A stretch of DNA of 64,000 bases from Photobacterium malacitanum (GTDB lineage: Bacteria > Pseudomonadota > Gammaproteobacteria > Enterobacterales > Vibrionaceae), in NCBI RefSeq assembly GCF_900185615.1, contig NZ_FYAK01000005.1:1-64000 (forward strand). The letters run 5' to 3'. Both the position numbers and the translations under genes were made by a program. Positions 22,181 through 33,278 of this stretch are shown here, in pieces. Below the pieces are notes generated by a model. It was not told where the DNA came from. It made no database searches and saw only the letters and a list, made by a program, of their open reading frames with translations. The first letter of the stretch is position 1. Each line of letters starts with the position of its first letter.

Positions 22181-24418
22181 TTAGCCGTATAAACGTTTAG
22201 CTTGAGCTACATCTTTTACTTGCTCAATACGACTCAATACGCGACTTAGTACATCTAAGTCGGTTAACTCAAGCTCAAAGTCCATGATCGACATTTGCTT
22301 TTTATAATCAACGCGGCTCTTCATACCAGCCACTTTAACTTTCTCATTCATTAAGGTGTTGGTGAGCTCTTTCAGCAAGCCATTACGCTCTGACGCAGTC
22401 ACTCGTACAGTGATAGTATAATTACCGACAAAGCCACCGCCCCAAACCGTATCAATAATACGTTCTGGTGCATGGTGACGCAGTTCTTCTAGTTGTTCAC
22501 AATCATGACGGTGAACGGAAATACCACGCCCTTGAGTGACAAAGCCTTGAATATCATCACCAGGAATCGGCTGACAACAACGTGCTAAATGGGTCATTAG
22601 GTTATCAACGCCTTCAACCACCACCGAATCACGGCGTGGTTTTTTGGCATGCTGGGCAGCTTTATTACTGGCCTCAGATAACTTATCTAGCAGTTGTTGA
22701 TCTTCTTCTTCTGCGGTTGGTTTGTTAATTAACGCATTAATGTGATTGATAATCTGGTTAATACGCAAATCACCACTACCAATACCTGCGTAGAGCTCTT
22801 CCGGCGAATTAACATTAAAACGCTTGCTGGCATAAGAGTGAGCATCTTTTAAGGTCGCATTAATTTTTGTAAGTTCAGCCTCAAGGATCTCTTTACCTGC
22901 AATAATATTTTTATCGCGATCTTGCTTACGGAACCAAGCATTTACTTTTGCACGAGCACGACTTGAAGTCACAAACCCCTGATTAGGGTTAAGCCAATCG
23001 CGAGAAGGATTAGGTTCTTTTTGAGTGATAATTTCAACTTGATCACCCATCTGCAAATGATAAGTAAACGGCACAATACGGCCTTCTACTTTGGCACCAA
23101 TGCAGCGATGTCCCACTTCAGAGTGAATATGATAAGCAAAATCTAACGGTGTCGCATTAGACGGCAAGTCAACCACATCACCTTTAGGGGTAAAGGCATA
23201 GACACGATCATCAAACACTTGGCTACGAAGCTCATCAAGCATCTCACCAGAATCTGACATTTCTTCCTGCCATACCAGTAATTTACGCAGCCAATTTATT
23301 TTTTCATCATACGCAGACTGAGCACCGCCAGAAGCCGCTGGTCCTTCTTTGTATTTCCAGTGCGCTGCCACGCCAAGCTCTGATTCTTCATGCATTTGCT
23401 TGGTACGAATCTGAATCTCAATCGTTTTACCTTCAGGACCAAGCACAACCGTATGAATAGACTGATAACCGTTAGGCTTAGGGTTAGCAACATAGTCATC
23501 AAATTCTTTCGGTAGATGACGATATTTAGTGTGCACCACCCCTAATGCGGCATAACAATCTTGCAGTTCTTCCGCCACAATACGTACCGCACGCACATCA
23601 AACAGCTCATCAAACTCTAAACTCTTCTTCTGCATTTTGCGCCAAATACTGTAGATATGCTTTGGTCGACCTTGCACTTCAGCACGAATATTTGATGCCT
23701 GCATCGCTTCAGATAAATCATCCACAAAGTGAGTGATGTAATCTTCACGATCAATACGACGCTCTGAAAGCTGTTTAGCTATTTGCTTGTACACATCTGG
23801 ATGTTGATAACGGAATGCATAATCTTCAATTTCCCATTTCAACTGTCCAATACCTAGCCTGTTGGCTAGCGGCGCGTAAATATTGGCACACTCTTGAGCC
23901 GCTACACGACGTACAGCATCGGGTTCGTTTTTAACTTCACGTAAATTGCAAATCCGCTCAGCCAGCTTGATAACCACACAACGGAAGTCATCAACCATTG
24001 AGAGCAGCATTCGTCGAATGCTATCAACTTGTGCAGATTGCGCTGCTTCTTCTGCGGTCGATTTAAGCTGGCTAATGGCACACATTTGCTCAACCCCCTG
24101 CACCAAGTGCAGAATATTGGCGTTGTAGTCTTCTTTTACTTGTTCATGGCTATAACAACCCGCTTCAACTAATGGATATAGCATTGCCGATATTAAGGTA
24201 TCGGTATCCATGCTGAGCGTTACCAGAATCTCGACCATTTCACGACCACGCCATAACAATAGCGCACCATTTTCCTGATCAACAATGAGTTCCTGACAAC
24301 GCAGGTAAGTTCCTTCTAAACGTCCAAACGTTTTTACATCTAAGCGTAAACTTTCGACCCATGAGGCGAGCTCAAATGCCGTGTTTTCTTTTAGATGTGC
24401 TCCACGTACTGCGACCAT
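22181..24418 (-). CDS. relA: (p)ppGpp synthetase RelA
   Basis: RelA binds stalled ribosomes and makes pppGpp/ppGpp on amino-acid starvation. Domain order: an N-terminal pseudo-hydrolase domain in which the usual His-Asp dyad is absent (LYPLVEAG), then the synthetase domain (RPKHIYSIWRKMQKK, EFDDYVANPKPNGYQSIH), a TGS domain near 400-460, a zinc-finger-like region (ARCCQPIPGDDI), and a C-terminal ACT domain. The product is 745 aa from the ATG at 24418, which has AGGA seven bases upstream; the longer frame is unsupported. It is downstream of rlmD, as in E. coli. Confidence 0.97.
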   Translation of the reverse strand: MVAVRGAHLKENTAFELASWVESLRLDVKTFGRLEGTYLRCQELIVDQENGALLLWRGREMVEILVTLSMDTDTLISAMLYPLVEAGCYSHEQVKEDYNANILHLVQGVEQMCAISQLKSTAEEAAQSAQVDSIRRMLLSMVDDFRCVVIKLAERICNLREVKNEPDAVRRVAAQECANIYAPLANRLGIGQLKWEIEDYAFRYQHPDVYKQIAKQLSERRIDREDYITHFVDDLSEAMQASNIRAEVQGRPKHIYSIWRKMQKKSLEFDELFDVRAVRIVAEELQDCYAALGVVHTKYRHLPKEFDDYVANPKPNGYQSIHTVVLGPEGKTIEIQIRTKQMHEESELGVAAHWKYKEGPAASGGAQSAYDEKINWLRKLLVWQEEMSDSGEMLDELRSQVFDDRVYAFTPKGDVVDLPSNATPLDFAYHIHSEVGHRCIGAKVEGRIVPFTYHLQMGDQVEIITQKEPNPSRDWLNPNQGFVTSSRARAKVNAWFRKQDRDKNIIAGKEILEAELTKINATLKDAHSYASKRFNVNSPEELYAGIGSGDLRINQIINHINALINKPTAEEEDQQLLDKLSEASNKAAQHAKKPRRDSVVVEGVDNLMTHLARCCQPIPGDDIQGFVTQGRGISVHRHDCEQLEELRHHAPERIIDTVWGGGFVGNYTITVRVTASERNGLLKELTNTLMNEKVKVAGMKSRVDYKKQMSIMDFELELTDLDVLSRVLSRIEQVKDVAQAKRLYG

Positions 24419-24466
24419 GTTTCTATCCTGTTTACTATTGAATGGCAATAAATGTAATTGCTGTTG

Positions 24467-25807
24467 CTATTTTTTCTGCTTTTTTTGAACCTTTACAAAT
24501 AGTGCCATTGATTCTAAATGCCCGGTATGAGGGAACATATCCAGCATACCAAGACGCTCTAACTGATAACCTTGTTGCAATAGCACTTGGCTGTCACGCG
24601 CCAATGTGGCTGGATTGCATGAAACATACACTACTTTATTGGGGGCAAGTTTAACCACATGCTCCATTACCCCTGCAGCTCCAGCACGCGCAGGATCTAA
24701 TAAAATTTTATCAAATTGCTCTTGCGCCCACACTAATTTCGTCACATCTTGTTCTAAATTAGCCTGATAAAAAGTGGCATTGTGTAGCGCATTGGCTTGA
24801 GCATTCGCGGTGGCACGTAATACCATTTCATCAATGCCTTCAACACCGACAACAGCTTTAGCCCCCTGAGCCATCGGTAAACTAAAGTTACCTAAACCAC
24901 AGAATAAATCTAACACCCTATCTTGAGGCTGAACATCGAGCCATTTAATCGCTTGAGCAACCATTTGGCGATTTACATCACCATTGACCTGAATAAAGTC
25001 TTTTGGTGAAAAGGTCAGTTTAAGCCCCTCTATATTATAATAAGGTTGGTCACCATAACTGTGGATTAGTTCATCCGTTTCTGGTGCCAAAAACAGCATG
25101 ATATCGTGCTTAATAGCAAAGGCTTGAATTAACGCGCTATCGTCGGCATTAAAAGGAGCAAGATGGCGAATTAACACCACGCGGCCATTATCCGCAGCGG
25201 TTAATTCAATATGCCCCACAAAGCGACGCCCCTTGAGGCTTTGCAATAACTCGCGCAAAGGCAGTAATAGTTCATTCAATGGCTGTGCCAGTACTGGACA
25301 TGCACTTACATCAACAATGTCATTACTCTGCTTTTTACGGAAACCAAACTGTAGCTGACCATTATTTTCGACGCGAACCGCAACTCGAGCACAACGACGA
25401 TAATGCCAAGCTTGACTGATAATTGGCGGCTGTTGAATGCAGTGTGCTGGATCGATTACCGCAAACTTTGCCATTAACTCGGTCAGTACTTGTTGTTTAG
25501 CTATCACTTGACCTTGATGCGATAAATGCTGCAAATTACAGCCACCACACTGGTCATAGATCGCACAATGGGGTTTAATACGGGCATTACTGTCTGAAAG
25601 GCGTTTAATCACTCTAGCACGAGCGTAATTTTTTTTATCTTCCGTTAACTGTACCACTGCGGTTTCAGTAGGAAGTAAACCATCCACAAAGACAGATTTA
25701 CCGTTTAGATGACCAATACCAGCGCCATGGTGATCTAAGCGATTAATAGTAATTTCTTTATGTTTGGTGTCAGTTTTACGTTTTTGAGGCTTAAAAAAGC
25801 GTGCCAT
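24467..25807 (-). CDS. rlmD: 23S rRNA (uracil-1939-C5)-methyltransferase RlmD
   Basis: RlmD methylates U1939 of 23S rRNA using SAM. It has an N-terminal TRAM domain, an iron-sulfur cluster motif (CAIYDQCGGCNLQHL, with a further Cys in ACPVL), the SAM-binding VLDLFCGLGNFSLP, and the catalytic KVVYVSCNPATLARD with its nucleophile Cys. The length is 446 aa. It lies between barA (divergent) and relA. Confidence 0.96.
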   Translation of the reverse strand: MARFFKPQKRKTDTKHKEITINRLDHHGAGIGHLNGKSVFVDGLLPTETAVVQLTEDKKNYARARVIKRLSDSNARIKPHCAIYDQCGGCNLQHLSHQGQVIAKQQVLTELMAKFAVIDPAHCIQQPPIISQAWHYRRCARVAVRVENNGQLQFGFRKKQSNDIVDVSACPVLAQPLNELLLPLRELLQSLKGRRFVGHIELTAADNGRVVLIRHLAPFNADDSALIQAFAIKHDIMLFLAPETDELIHSYGDQPYYNIEGLKLTFSPKDFIQVNGDVNRQMVAQAIKWLDVQPQDRVLDLFCGLGNFSLPMAQGAKAVVGVEGIDEMVLRATANAQANALHNATFYQANLEQDVTKLVWAQEQFDKILLDPARAGAAGVMEHVVKLAPNKVVYVSCNPATLARDSQVLLQQGYQLERLGMLDMFPHTGHLESMALFVKVQKKQKK

Positions 25808-25927
25808 AGTGTTTTGCTCACCGTTCAGACATTGAGTATTTGTTGCATAGTCCTAGTATAATTAAGCTAGGAATATAAATAGGTACTAATTCTCCCACAG
25901 AATCGCTTGCTTGTAATTAAGAGAACC

Positions 25928-28708
25928 ATGACCAAATATGGACTTCGTGCCAGGGTCTTTACCCTGACATTAGCACCTACACTGATAATCGGCTTGTTAT
26001 TAAGCGCTTTTTTCACCATGAGCCGCTATCAAGATCTCGAACATCAATTGATTTCGACCGGCACAAGTATTATTGAGCCGTTAGCAATTTCGGCAGAATA
26101 TGGTATGACCGAAAAAAATCGCGAGGCCATTCGACGTTTGATTGGTTATACCCATCGCAAGCACTCCGATATTATTCGTAGCATTGCGGTATTTACTGAT
26201 CATAATAAAATATTTGCGACCTCTAACTTCCATCGCAATTTTGCCTCATTTATGTATCCCGATGACAAGCCTATTCCGCGATTATTAGATACCCAGCTCA
26301 ACGATAACACCCTTATTTTACGCACCCCCATTTTGACCGAAGGCCAATTTGGAACCAATACTGGTGCTAACTCATTAGGCAAACCTCTGGGCTATATTGC
26401 CATAGAGCTCGATTTAAGCTCATTACGATTACACCAATATCAAGAAGTGTTTACCGCCTTAATGGTGCTATTACTTGGCTTAAGTTTATCGTCACTGTTT
26501 GCATATCGATTAATGCAGGATGTTACTCGCCCGATTTCTCATATGATCAGTGTGGTTGATAGAATTCGCCGCGGTCATCTTGATATTCGTATCGAAGGCC
26601 AATTATTAGGTGAACTTGATACCCTTAAAAACGGTATCAATGCGATGGCAATCTCGCTCTCGGAATACCATATTGAAATGCAGCAAAGTATTGATCAGGC
26701 AACGTCTGATTTACGCGAAACCTTAGAGCAACTTGAAATTCAGAACGTCGAGTTAGATATCGCCAAAAAACGCGCTCAAGAAGCAGCACGGGTGAAATCT
26801 GAATTCTTGGCCAATATGTCGCACGAATTACGCACCCCCCTCAATGGTGTGATTGGCTTTACTCGCCAAATGCTCAAAACCAAGCTTAATACCAATCAGC
26901 AAGATTATCTGTTAACGATTGAGAATTCAGCCAATAACCTCCTCACCATCATCAATGATATTTTGGATTTCTCAAAACTGGAAGCTGGCAAATTATTACT
27001 GGAAAATATTCCATTTGATTTCACTGACGCCCTTGATGATGTAATGCGCTTATTGGCACCAAGTGCACATGAAAAAGGCTTAGAATTAACCCTTAAAATC
27101 GATACCCGTATTCCACCAGGCCTAATTGGTGATCCACTACGTATTCAACAAGTTGTCACCAACTTAATTGGTAATGCGGTTAAATTTACTGAAACCGGTA
27201 ATATTGATGTCTCCGTTGAGCTTAAATCTGAGCATGACAATAATATTGAACTGCAATTTATGGTGCGTGATACCGGTATTGGTATTTCAGAGCGCCAACA
27301 AGCACAATTATTCCAAGCCTTTAGTCAGGCTGATGCCAGCATATCACGTCGTTATGGCGGCACAGGTTTAGGTTTGGTGATCACTCAGAAACTAGTCAGT
27401 CAAATGGGTGGCCAAGTCAGCTTAACCAGTCGTCTCCATCAGGGGTCAACCTTCTGGTTTAGCATTCGCATGCATAAAACCGATTTACCGGTATCGCAAT
27501 TAATTGATACTTCATCACTGATGGGGAAAAAGTTATTACTGATTGAGCCTAATATGCAGGCCGCTTCAGTCGTACAACAGCGACTCATTAACGCCGGTGT
27601 TCATGTCACTTACCGCTCAACCATGCCAGATGACGTTGAGCATCATGATTTTGCCTTATTGTGTTTATCGCCAAGTGAGCAACCACCAACGGCAGTACTG
27701 TTTGATCATGTCTTCAAAGCCGAACAAATCGCCGACAAGGTACTGGTGTGCTTACCCACCACCGAGCTAGCTCTGTCTGAAAAACTCACCAACACCGGAG
27801 TCGAGCTCTGCCTTGGCAAACCGATCGCATCACGTAAATTATTTGAAGCGTTGTGTGATAACAATGATGAAAATAACGAACCAGAATTAGCGGTATTTGC
27901 GCCACCACAAGAACCCGTGCAACCATTAACGGTGATGGCAGTCGATGATAACCCAGCCAACTTAAAACTAATTTCAGCTTTACTTGGCGAGCGTGTTGAA
28001 ACCGTCATTACCGCAACGGGGGGTAAAAAAGCAGTCGAATATGCCCACCAAAAAGCATTTGATCTGATCTTTATGGATATTCAAATGCCTGAAATGGATG
28101 GCGTGACCGCTTGCCAAGAGATCCATAAAACCCAGCTTAACCATACCACGCCAATTATCGCGGTTACGGCTCATGCTATGGCTGGAGAACGCGAGCGGTT
28201 AATTGATGCTGGTATGGATGATTACCTCACCAAGCCAATTGAAGAGCATATTTTGCAACAAATTCTAGCGAAGTGGATCACGCCAAGTCACCATTCAGGC
28301 ACACCGCTCATCACTCCCGTCGCTAGCAAAGCGAATCAACCCGCGTTAGCCGCGCCACCAGCTATCGATAATAGCATTAGTTTTGATTGGTCACTGGCAC
28401 TAAAACAAGCGGCAGGCAAACAAGATCTAGCGCGAGATATGTTACAGATGTTGCTTGATTACATGCCAGAGGTCGAATTACTGGTCAATGAAGCCCTCGA
28501 TGGAAAAGCGGTTGAACTATGGCCGTCAATCCATAAATTACATGGTAGTTGTGCTTACAGCGGTGTTCCACGACTAAAATACCTCTGTCATACAATTGAA
28601 AGCGAATTAAAAGCCAATGCGATAATGGCAGATATTGAACCGGAGCTGCTTGAGTTGATCGATGAAATGGATAATGTCGTTAAAGCATCCAAACAATACC
28701 GCCATTAA
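25928..28708 (+). CDS. barA: Hybrid sensor histidine kinase BarA
   Basis: BarA is a tripartite inner-membrane kinase that phosphorylates UvrY and so drives Csr small RNAs that titrate CsrA. The 926-aa protein shows a first TM (about residues 9-30), a periplasmic region, a second TM (about 170-190) and a HAMP linker with coiled coil. The HisKA domain has phospho-His299 (MSHELRTPLNGV), followed by an HATPase domain (GGTGLGLVIT). A degenerate receiver-like segment precedes a true receiver with phospho-Asp717 (IFMDIQMPEMDG), and an HPt domain carries His872 (KLHGSCAYSG). The start at ATG 25928 matches the E. coli N-terminus. It is divergent from rlmD. Confidence 0.96.
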   Translation: MTKYGLRARVFTLTLAPTLIIGLLLSAFFTMSRYQDLEHQLISTGTSIIEPLAISAEYGMTEKNREAIRRLIGYTHRKHSDIIRSIAVFTDHNKIFATSNFHRNFASFMYPDDKPIPRLLDTQLNDNTLILRTPILTEGQFGTNTGANSLGKPLGYIAIELDLSSLRLHQYQEVFTALMVLLLGLSLSSLFAYRLMQDVTRPISHMISVVDRIRRGHLDIRIEGQLLGELDTLKNGINAMAISLSEYHIEMQQSIDQATSDLRETLEQLEIQNVELDIAKKRAQEAARVKSEFLANMSHELRTPLNGVIGFTRQMLKTKLNTNQQDYLLTIENSANNLLTIINDILDFSKLEAGKLLLENIPFDFTDALDDVMRLLAPSAHEKGLELTLKIDTRIPPGLIGDPLRIQQVVTNLIGNAVKFTETGNIDVSVELKSEHDNNIELQFMVRDTGIGISERQQAQLFQAFSQADASISRRYGGTGLGLVITQKLVSQMGGQVSLTSRLHQGSTFWFSIRMHKTDLPVSQLIDTSSLMGKKLLLIEPNMQAASVVQQRLINAGVHVTYRSTMPDDVEHHDFALLCLSPSEQPPTAVLFDHVFKAEQIADKVLVCLPTTELALSEKLTNTGVELCLGKPIASRKLFEALCDNNDENNEPELAVFAPPQEPVQPLTVMAVDDNPANLKLISALLGERVETVITATGGKKAVEYAHQKAFDLIFMDIQMPEMDGVTACQEIHKTQLNHTTPIIAVTAHAMAGERERLIDAGMDDYLTKPIEEHILQQILAKWITPSHHSGTPLITPVASKANQPALAAPPAIDNSISFDWSLALKQAAGKQDLARDMLQMLLDYMPEVELLVNEALDGKAVELWPSIHKLHGSCAYSGVPRLKYLCHTIESELKANAIMADIEPELLELIDEMDNVVKASKQYRH

Positions 28709-28763
28709 CCAGCTGTTGTTTAATACAACATAATGGCATCACGTTATCGTTATCAACAGTGAT

Positions 28764-28799
28764 AAAAAAACGCTAGCTTTATCAGCTAGCGTTTTTTTA
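28764..28799. terminator. Bidirectional terminator between barA and acpS
   Basis: CGCTAGCT-TTATC-AGCTAGCG is flanked by seven A and seven T, suited to ending both barA (plus) and the acpS operon (minus). Confidence 0.92.
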
Positions 28800-28819
28800 T
28801 TACCGCGATTAACTTTAGC

Positions 28820-29200
28820 TTAATGCTCAATAATAACGGTTGCGACAGCATAACGCCGTTCATCAGCAATCGTCAGGTGCACATGTTGGCCTCCCATTGC
28901 TGTTAACAACACTAATGCTTGACCTGAAAAAGTCACCATCGGCTTACCGCGTTCATCATTACTGACACTAAAATCTTGAAAAGAAACGCCGCAAGCAATA
29001 CCTGTACCCAAGGCTTTAGATGCTGCTTCTTTAACAGCAAAGCGCTTTGCTACAAAACGGGCGCGTAACTTTAACCGGTAATATTGTTCAAGTTCAGAGG
29101 CTGATAACACCCGCTCAGCAAAACCATCACCGCTACGAGAAAGGACTTTTTCAATCCGCTCGATTTCAACAATATCAGTCCCTAAACCTAAGATAGCCAT
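28820..29200 (-). CDS. acpS: Holo-[acyl-carrier-protein] synthase
   Basis: AcpS transfers 4'-phosphopantetheine from CoA to acyl carrier protein. The 126-aa product has the magnesium-binding [12 protein letters not shown] at the N-terminus and the signature [15 protein letters not shown]. It begins on the base where pdxJ ends and is the last gene of the lepA-lepB-rnc-era-recO-pdxJ-acpS run. Confidence 0.96.
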   Translation of the reverse strand: MAILGLGTDIVEIERIEKVLSRSGDGFAERVLSASELEQYYRLKLRARFVAKRFAVKEAASKALGTGIACGVSFQDFSVSNDERGKPMVTFSGQALVLLTAMGGQHVHLTIADERRYAVATVIIEH

Positions 29201-29931
29201 TAGCTACGCGCTTCCTGCATCAATAAACGCATATCAGCAACCGCTTTCTCTAGGCCATCAAACATTGCTCGTCCCATAATAGAATGGCCAATATTAAGTT
29301 CATACAGTTCAGGTAACGCGGCAATAGCTTTAACGTTATGGTAAGTTAAACCATGACCCGCATTAACTTTAATACCTAAGCTTGCCGCATAAGTCGCAGC
29401 AACCGCTATTTTTTCAAGTTCAGCCGCTTGCTGTTCTTCTGTGGTTGCATCGGCATAATGGCCAGTATGTAACTCAATAAATGGTGCGCCAGTTGCAAGT
29501 GCCGCATCAATCTGGCGTTTATCGGCATCAATAAACAATGACACCTTAATCCCTGCTGCGGCTAATGCTGCAGTGGCTGCGGTAATTTTGTCACATTGCC
29601 CAGCGACATCTAAACCACCTTCGGTCGTCAACTCTGCACGTTTTTCCGGTACTAGACAGACATATTGAGGTTGAGTTTCTAAAGCAATCGCTACCATCTC
29701 ATCGGTAACGGCCATTTCTAGATTCATCCGCGTTTGTAATGTTTCGCGTAAGATGCGCACATCACGATCATTGATATGACGACGATCTTCACGCAAATGC
29801 ACCGTAATACCATCTGCACCTGCACGTTCTGCCACTTCTGCAGCATGAACAGGATCAGGGTATCGTGTGCCACGAGCATTACGTAATGTTGCGATATGAT
29901 CAATATTGACACCCAGTAGAATGTTACTCAT
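29200..29931 (-). CDS. pdxJ: Pyridoxine 5'-phosphate synthase
   Basis: PdxJ condenses deoxyxylulose 5-phosphate and amino-hydroxyacetone phosphate to pyridoxine phosphate. The 243-aa TIM-barrel protein has [16 protein letters not shown] at the start, [10 protein letters not shown], and ELHTGHYAD near the middle. Its start overlaps the recO stop by four bases. Confidence 0.97.
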   Translation of the reverse strand: MSNILLGVNIDHIATLRNARGTRYPDPVHAAEVAERAGADGITVHLREDRRHINDRDVRILRETLQTRMNLEMAVTDEMVAIALETQPQYVCLVPEKRAELTTEGGLDVAGQCDKITAATAALAAAGIKVSLFIDADKRQIDAALATGAPFIELHTGHYADATTEEQQAAELEKIAVAATYAASLGIKVNAGHGLTYHNVKAIAALPELYELNIGHSIMGRAMFDGLEKAVADMRLLMQEARS

Positions 29932-30638
29932 TTTCCGATGCTCCTTGCTCTAGGAATAAATAATTCCCGACTTTTTAGTGGTTTTGAACCAAGATACGGC
30001 TTTAAGGCTATGCGTGTAAAGCGTTTCGCAGCTCGAAGTTGTTCAGGGGTTTCAAAACACCTTGCTGCAATGGCTTTCAATTCATTACCACGAAAAGTCA
30101 ATTGGCTGATTTTTATTGAAGCAATAAATCCTAATTGTTCGCGGTAGTTATAGGTCATATGATCGTCGACCGCTAAACCACTGCCGGCACAATGCAAAAA
30201 ATCGACACCGTAACCAAGATGATGTAATAAGGCGAGTTCAAAACGACGCAATGCGGGCTCTGGATTATCCGCTTGTGCCAGCTCACGCAACACATTCAAA
30301 TAATCAAGAAACAGCACTGGATAAGGGGTATGGTTTTCTAATACTCGCGCTAAGACTTCATTAACGTACATCGCGGAATATAAAATATAGCTGCGCAACG
30401 GCAGCCCAATACTGATCGGCTCAGCATGAGTAAGAACAGGCATGCTTCCTTTACCACTCCATTTCATAAACAATGGTGTGAAGGGTTGCAAGGTTCCTTT
30501 GAGGTTAGAACGCTTACGACGCGCGCCTTTTGCAAGTAGGGTAAGACGGCCCTGATCCTCGCTAAACACGTCAAGGATCAGGCTCGTCTCACTATAATGG
30601 CGAGAATGAAGGACGAAACAGCGCTGTAGGCCCTCCAT
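29928..30638 (-). CDS. recO: DNA repair protein RecO
   Basis: RecO helps RecR load RecA onto SSB-coated DNA in the RecF pathway. The 236-aa product has the N-terminal OB-fold start ([35 protein letters not shown]) and a C-terminal helical part ([11 protein letters not shown]). The zinc-finger cysteines of many RecO proteins are not evident, as in other gammaproteobacteria. It starts eight bases after era. Confidence 0.94.
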   Translation of the reverse strand: MEGLQRCFVLHSRHYSETSLILDVFSEDQGRLTLLAKGARRKRSNLKGTLQPFTPLFMKWSGKGSMPVLTHAEPISIGLPLRSYILYSAMYVNEVLARVLENHTPYPVLFLDYLNVLRELAQADNPEPALRRFELALLHHLGYGVDFLHCAGSGLAVDDHMTYNYREQLGFIASIKISQLTFRGNELKAIAARCFETPEQLRAAKRFTRIALKPYLGSKPLKSRELFIPRARSIGK

Positions 30639-30646
30639 TATGTTCC

Positions 30647-31552
30647 TTATAGATCGTCAATGTAACCTAAGCTGCGCAGTGCACGTTCGTCATCTGCCCA
30701 ACCTGATTTAACTTTAACCCAAAGCTCTAAATACACTTTACGTTCAAATAGGTCTTCCATATCTAAACGGGCTTCACGGCCAATGACTTTGATCTTATCG
30801 CCGCCTTTACCGATCACCATTTTCTTCTGACCTTGACGCTCAACCAGAATCAAACCGTTGATATCAAAACCGTTGGTTTCAGGGTTAAAATCAAAACGCT
30901 CGATTTCAACTGTCACTGAATACGGTAATTCTTCACCGGTAAAGCGCATGAGTTTTTCACGAATAATTTCAGACGCCATAAAGCGCTGTGAACGATCCGT
31001 TACATACTCTTCAGGAAAGTAGTAATCACACTCAGGTAAATGTTCACGAACAATTTTTTCAATTGTATCAACGTTAGTCCCCTTCTTTGCAGAAATAGGT
31101 ACCACATCAACAAATGGCATTTTGTTCGCTAATTCCTGCAAATGCGGAAATAACTCATGCTTTTCTTTAATGTTGTCGACTTTGTTGATCAGCAATACTG
31201 TTGGTAGCTCACTTTTAATAAGCTTATTCAGTACCATCTCATCATCCGCTGTCCACACTGTGCCATCTACAAGAAATAACACTAATTCGACATCGGTTAA
31301 TGAACTGCTTGCTGCACGGTTCATTAAACGGTTAATCACACGCTTTTCTTCAATGTGCAATCCAGGTGTGTCCACATACACCGCTTGATAGCCGTCACGT
31401 GTGTCTACACCCATAATGCGGTGGCGCGTGGTTTGTGGTTTACGAGAAGTTATAGATAGCTTCTGTCCCACTAAACGGTTAAGCAAGGTTGATTTACCGA
31501 CATTCGGTCGACCAACAATGGCAATAAAGCCACAATGTTGTTTATCTGTCAT
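30647..31552 (-). CDS. era: Ribosome-assembly GTPase Era
   Basis: Era binds the 3' end of 16S rRNA and assists 30S maturation. The 301-aa protein has G1 [13 protein letters not shown]3 DTPGLH, G4 INKVD and G5 SAKKG, then a C-terminal KH domain ([18 protein letters not shown]). Its start overlaps the rnc stop by four bases (ATGA), which couples the two. Confidence 0.97.
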   Translation of the reverse strand: MTDKQHCGFIAIVGRPNVGKSTLLNRLVGQKLSITSRKPQTTRHRIMGVDTRDGYQAVYVDTPGLHIEEKRVINRLMNRAASSSLTDVELVLFLVDGTVWTADDEMVLNKLIKSELPTVLLINKVDNIKEKHELFPHLQELANKMPFVDVVPISAKKGTNVDTIEKIVREHLPECDYYFPEEYVTDRSQRFMASEIIREKLMRFTGEELPYSVTVEIERFDFNPETNGFDINGLILVERQGQKKMVIGKGGDKIKVIGREARLDMEDLFERKVYLELWVKVKSGWADDERALRSLGYIDDL

Positions 31553-32223
31553 GATTCCAACTGGTTAAGTGCAATTTCTGCTGCTGCCTGCTCTGCCTTG
31601 CGCCGACTGCCGCCTTTACCGATAACAGGTTCATCCATACCTGAAACATCACACTGTACGGTGAATTCTTGGTTATGAGCTTCACCTTGTACCTTAATTA
31701 CAGTATACGACGGTAAGGGTAAACGGCGACCTTGAAGACACTCTTGCAAGCGTGTTTTAGGATCTTTTTGGTTGATGCCAGGTTCAATTGTATCAAGACG
31801 TGATTGATACCAAGCCAATACGACTTGACGCACAGTCTCAACATCACTATCTAGATAAACCGCGCCAATGATTGCTTCAACACAGTCAGCCAGAATCGAA
31901 TCACGACGGAAACCGCCGCTTTTCAGTTCACCTGGACCTAATAGTAAGTAGTCGCCTAGCTCGAACTCACGTCCTAACTCAGCCAATGTCTTACCACGGA
32001 CTAGTGTTGCACGCATTCGGCTCATATCACCTTCATCCACAGTAGGAAAACGGTGATATAAGTCATCAGCAACAACAAAACTTAAAATAGAGTCGCCTAG
32101 AAATTCTAGGCGCTCATTGTGGGTGCCATTAGCACTGCGATGTGTCAGTGCTAATGTCATCAACTCACAATTGTTAAATTGGTAGCCCAGCTTGCGCTGA
32201 AGCCTATTCGCTGGAGTTGTCAT
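31549..32223 (-). CDS. rnc: Ribonuclease III
   Basis: RNase III cleaves double-stranded RNA, including rRNA precursors. The 224-aa product has the catalytic signature [12 protein letters not shown] near residues 38-49, the second metal region [13 protein letters not shown], and a C-terminal dsRNA-binding domain ([18 protein letters not shown]). It starts 10 bases after lepB. Confidence 0.97.
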   Translation of the reverse strand: MTTPANRLQRKLGYQFNNCELMTLALTHRSANGTHNERLEFLGDSILSFVVADDLYHRFPTVDEGDMSRMRATLVRGKTLAELGREFELGDYLLLGPGELKSGGFRRDSILADCVEAIIGAVYLDSDVETVRQVVLAWYQSRLDTIEPGINQKDPKTRLQECLQGRRLPLPSYTVIKVQGEAHNQEFTVQCDVSGMDEPVIGKGGSRRKAEQAAAEIALNQLES

Positions 32224-32233
32224 TTTCTCTCGA

Positions 32234-33133
32234 TTATTTAATGCTACCTATACGCTCAAAACGTACACCGGTAGGGATCCAAGATGGAAGTAAACTATCA
32301 GGCTTGCGATCGAAATCAAAGCTCATCCAAATAGCTACCGCCTTGCCGACTAAATTCGCTTCTGGTACAAAGCCCCAGTAACGACTATCAGCACTATTGT
32401 CACGGTTGTCACCCATAACAAAATACTCACCTTTTGGTACAACCCACTCACCGATCCCTGGGCGAGGTACGTAAGCCATACGGTTATCACGTCGCAATGG
32501 GTTGATCAAAATATGATGATTTACATCACCAAGATGTTCATTAAACTCAATCAGACGCGCCATACCTTGAGTAAAGTCGCTGTCTTTCATATTTGTTAAT
32601 TTAACTGGCTTACAAACAGAGGTGCCTTTAGGCTGAATGCATAGTTGTTTGTCGGCGCTATAACGAATCATATCACCAGGTAAACCTATTACACGTTTAA
32701 TGTAATCAATTTTTGGGTTTGGCGGGTAACGGAATACAATCACATCACCACGTTTAGGCTCACCTGTGTTTAAGAATTTATGGTCAAAAACAGGATCTCG
32801 AAGTCCATAAGCAAACTTTTGAACGAGAATGAAATCACCAACATACAGGGTTGGTAACATTGATTTTGACGGAATTTGAAACGGTTCATAAATAAATGAA
32901 CGGAATATCATGATCAATGCAATGACAGGGAACATTGAACTTGCTGATTCAACCCAACTCGGTTGAGGAGCAACACGTGCAAGTACCTCTGCATCAACTT
33001 GGCCACCAGCTTTTTCTGCTGCAGCTGCAATTTTTAATTGTCGTTTGGGTGCCCATAGAAACTTATCTAGAGCCCAAATAATACCGGTAAAAATTGTCGC
33101 TAAGACCAATATTATTGAAAATGTATTTGCCAT
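32234..33133 (-). CDS. lepB: Signal peptidase I
   Basis: LepB removes signal peptides from exported proteins at the periplasmic face. The 299-aa protein has two N-terminal TM segments (about 4-22 and 66-80). The catalytic Ser91 lies in [11 protein letters not shown] and Lys146 in [11 protein letters not shown]; the C-terminal box is [14 protein letters not shown]. The start is the ATG at 33133 with AAGGGA four bases upstream; an 11-codon longer frame begins at a TTG. It follows lepA after a 145-base gap that contains a hairpin. Confidence 0.96.
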   Translation of the reverse strand: MANTFSIILVLATIFTGIIWALDKFLWAPKRQLKIAAAAEKAGGQVDAEVLARVAPQPSWVESASSMFPVIALIMIFRSFIYEPFQIPSKSMLPTLYVGDFILVQKFAYGLRDPVFDHKFLNTGEPKRGDVIVFRYPPNPKIDYIKRVIGLPGDMIRYSADKQLCIQPKGTSVCKPVKLTNMKDSDFTQGMARLIEFNEHLGDVNHHILINPLRRDNRMAYVPRPGIGEWVVPKGEYFVMGDNRDNSADSRYWGFVPEANLVGKAVAIWMSFDFDRKPDSLLPSWIPTGVRFERIGSIK

Positions 33134-33208
33134 GTTATCCCTTAGGTTTAATACAACTAACAGCAACAGTTAGTTGATTGACTCTACTGCAAACGCCTAA
33201 GTCAAAGA

Positions 33209-33239
33209 AAGTGCTATTTAACGGATTAAATAAGCACTT
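33209..33239 (-). other. Long hairpin between lepA and lepB
   Basis: A 13-14 base inverted repeat (AAGTGCTATTTAA/TTAAATAAGCACTT, one bulge, CGGA loop) lies in the lepA-lepB gap. On the minus strand it is followed only by a broken T-run, so it could be a weak terminator, a processing site or an RNase III target. Confidence 0.5.
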
Positions 33240-33278
33240 CCTGATCATATCTAGACTGTTATAAACAAAGAAAGCTTA

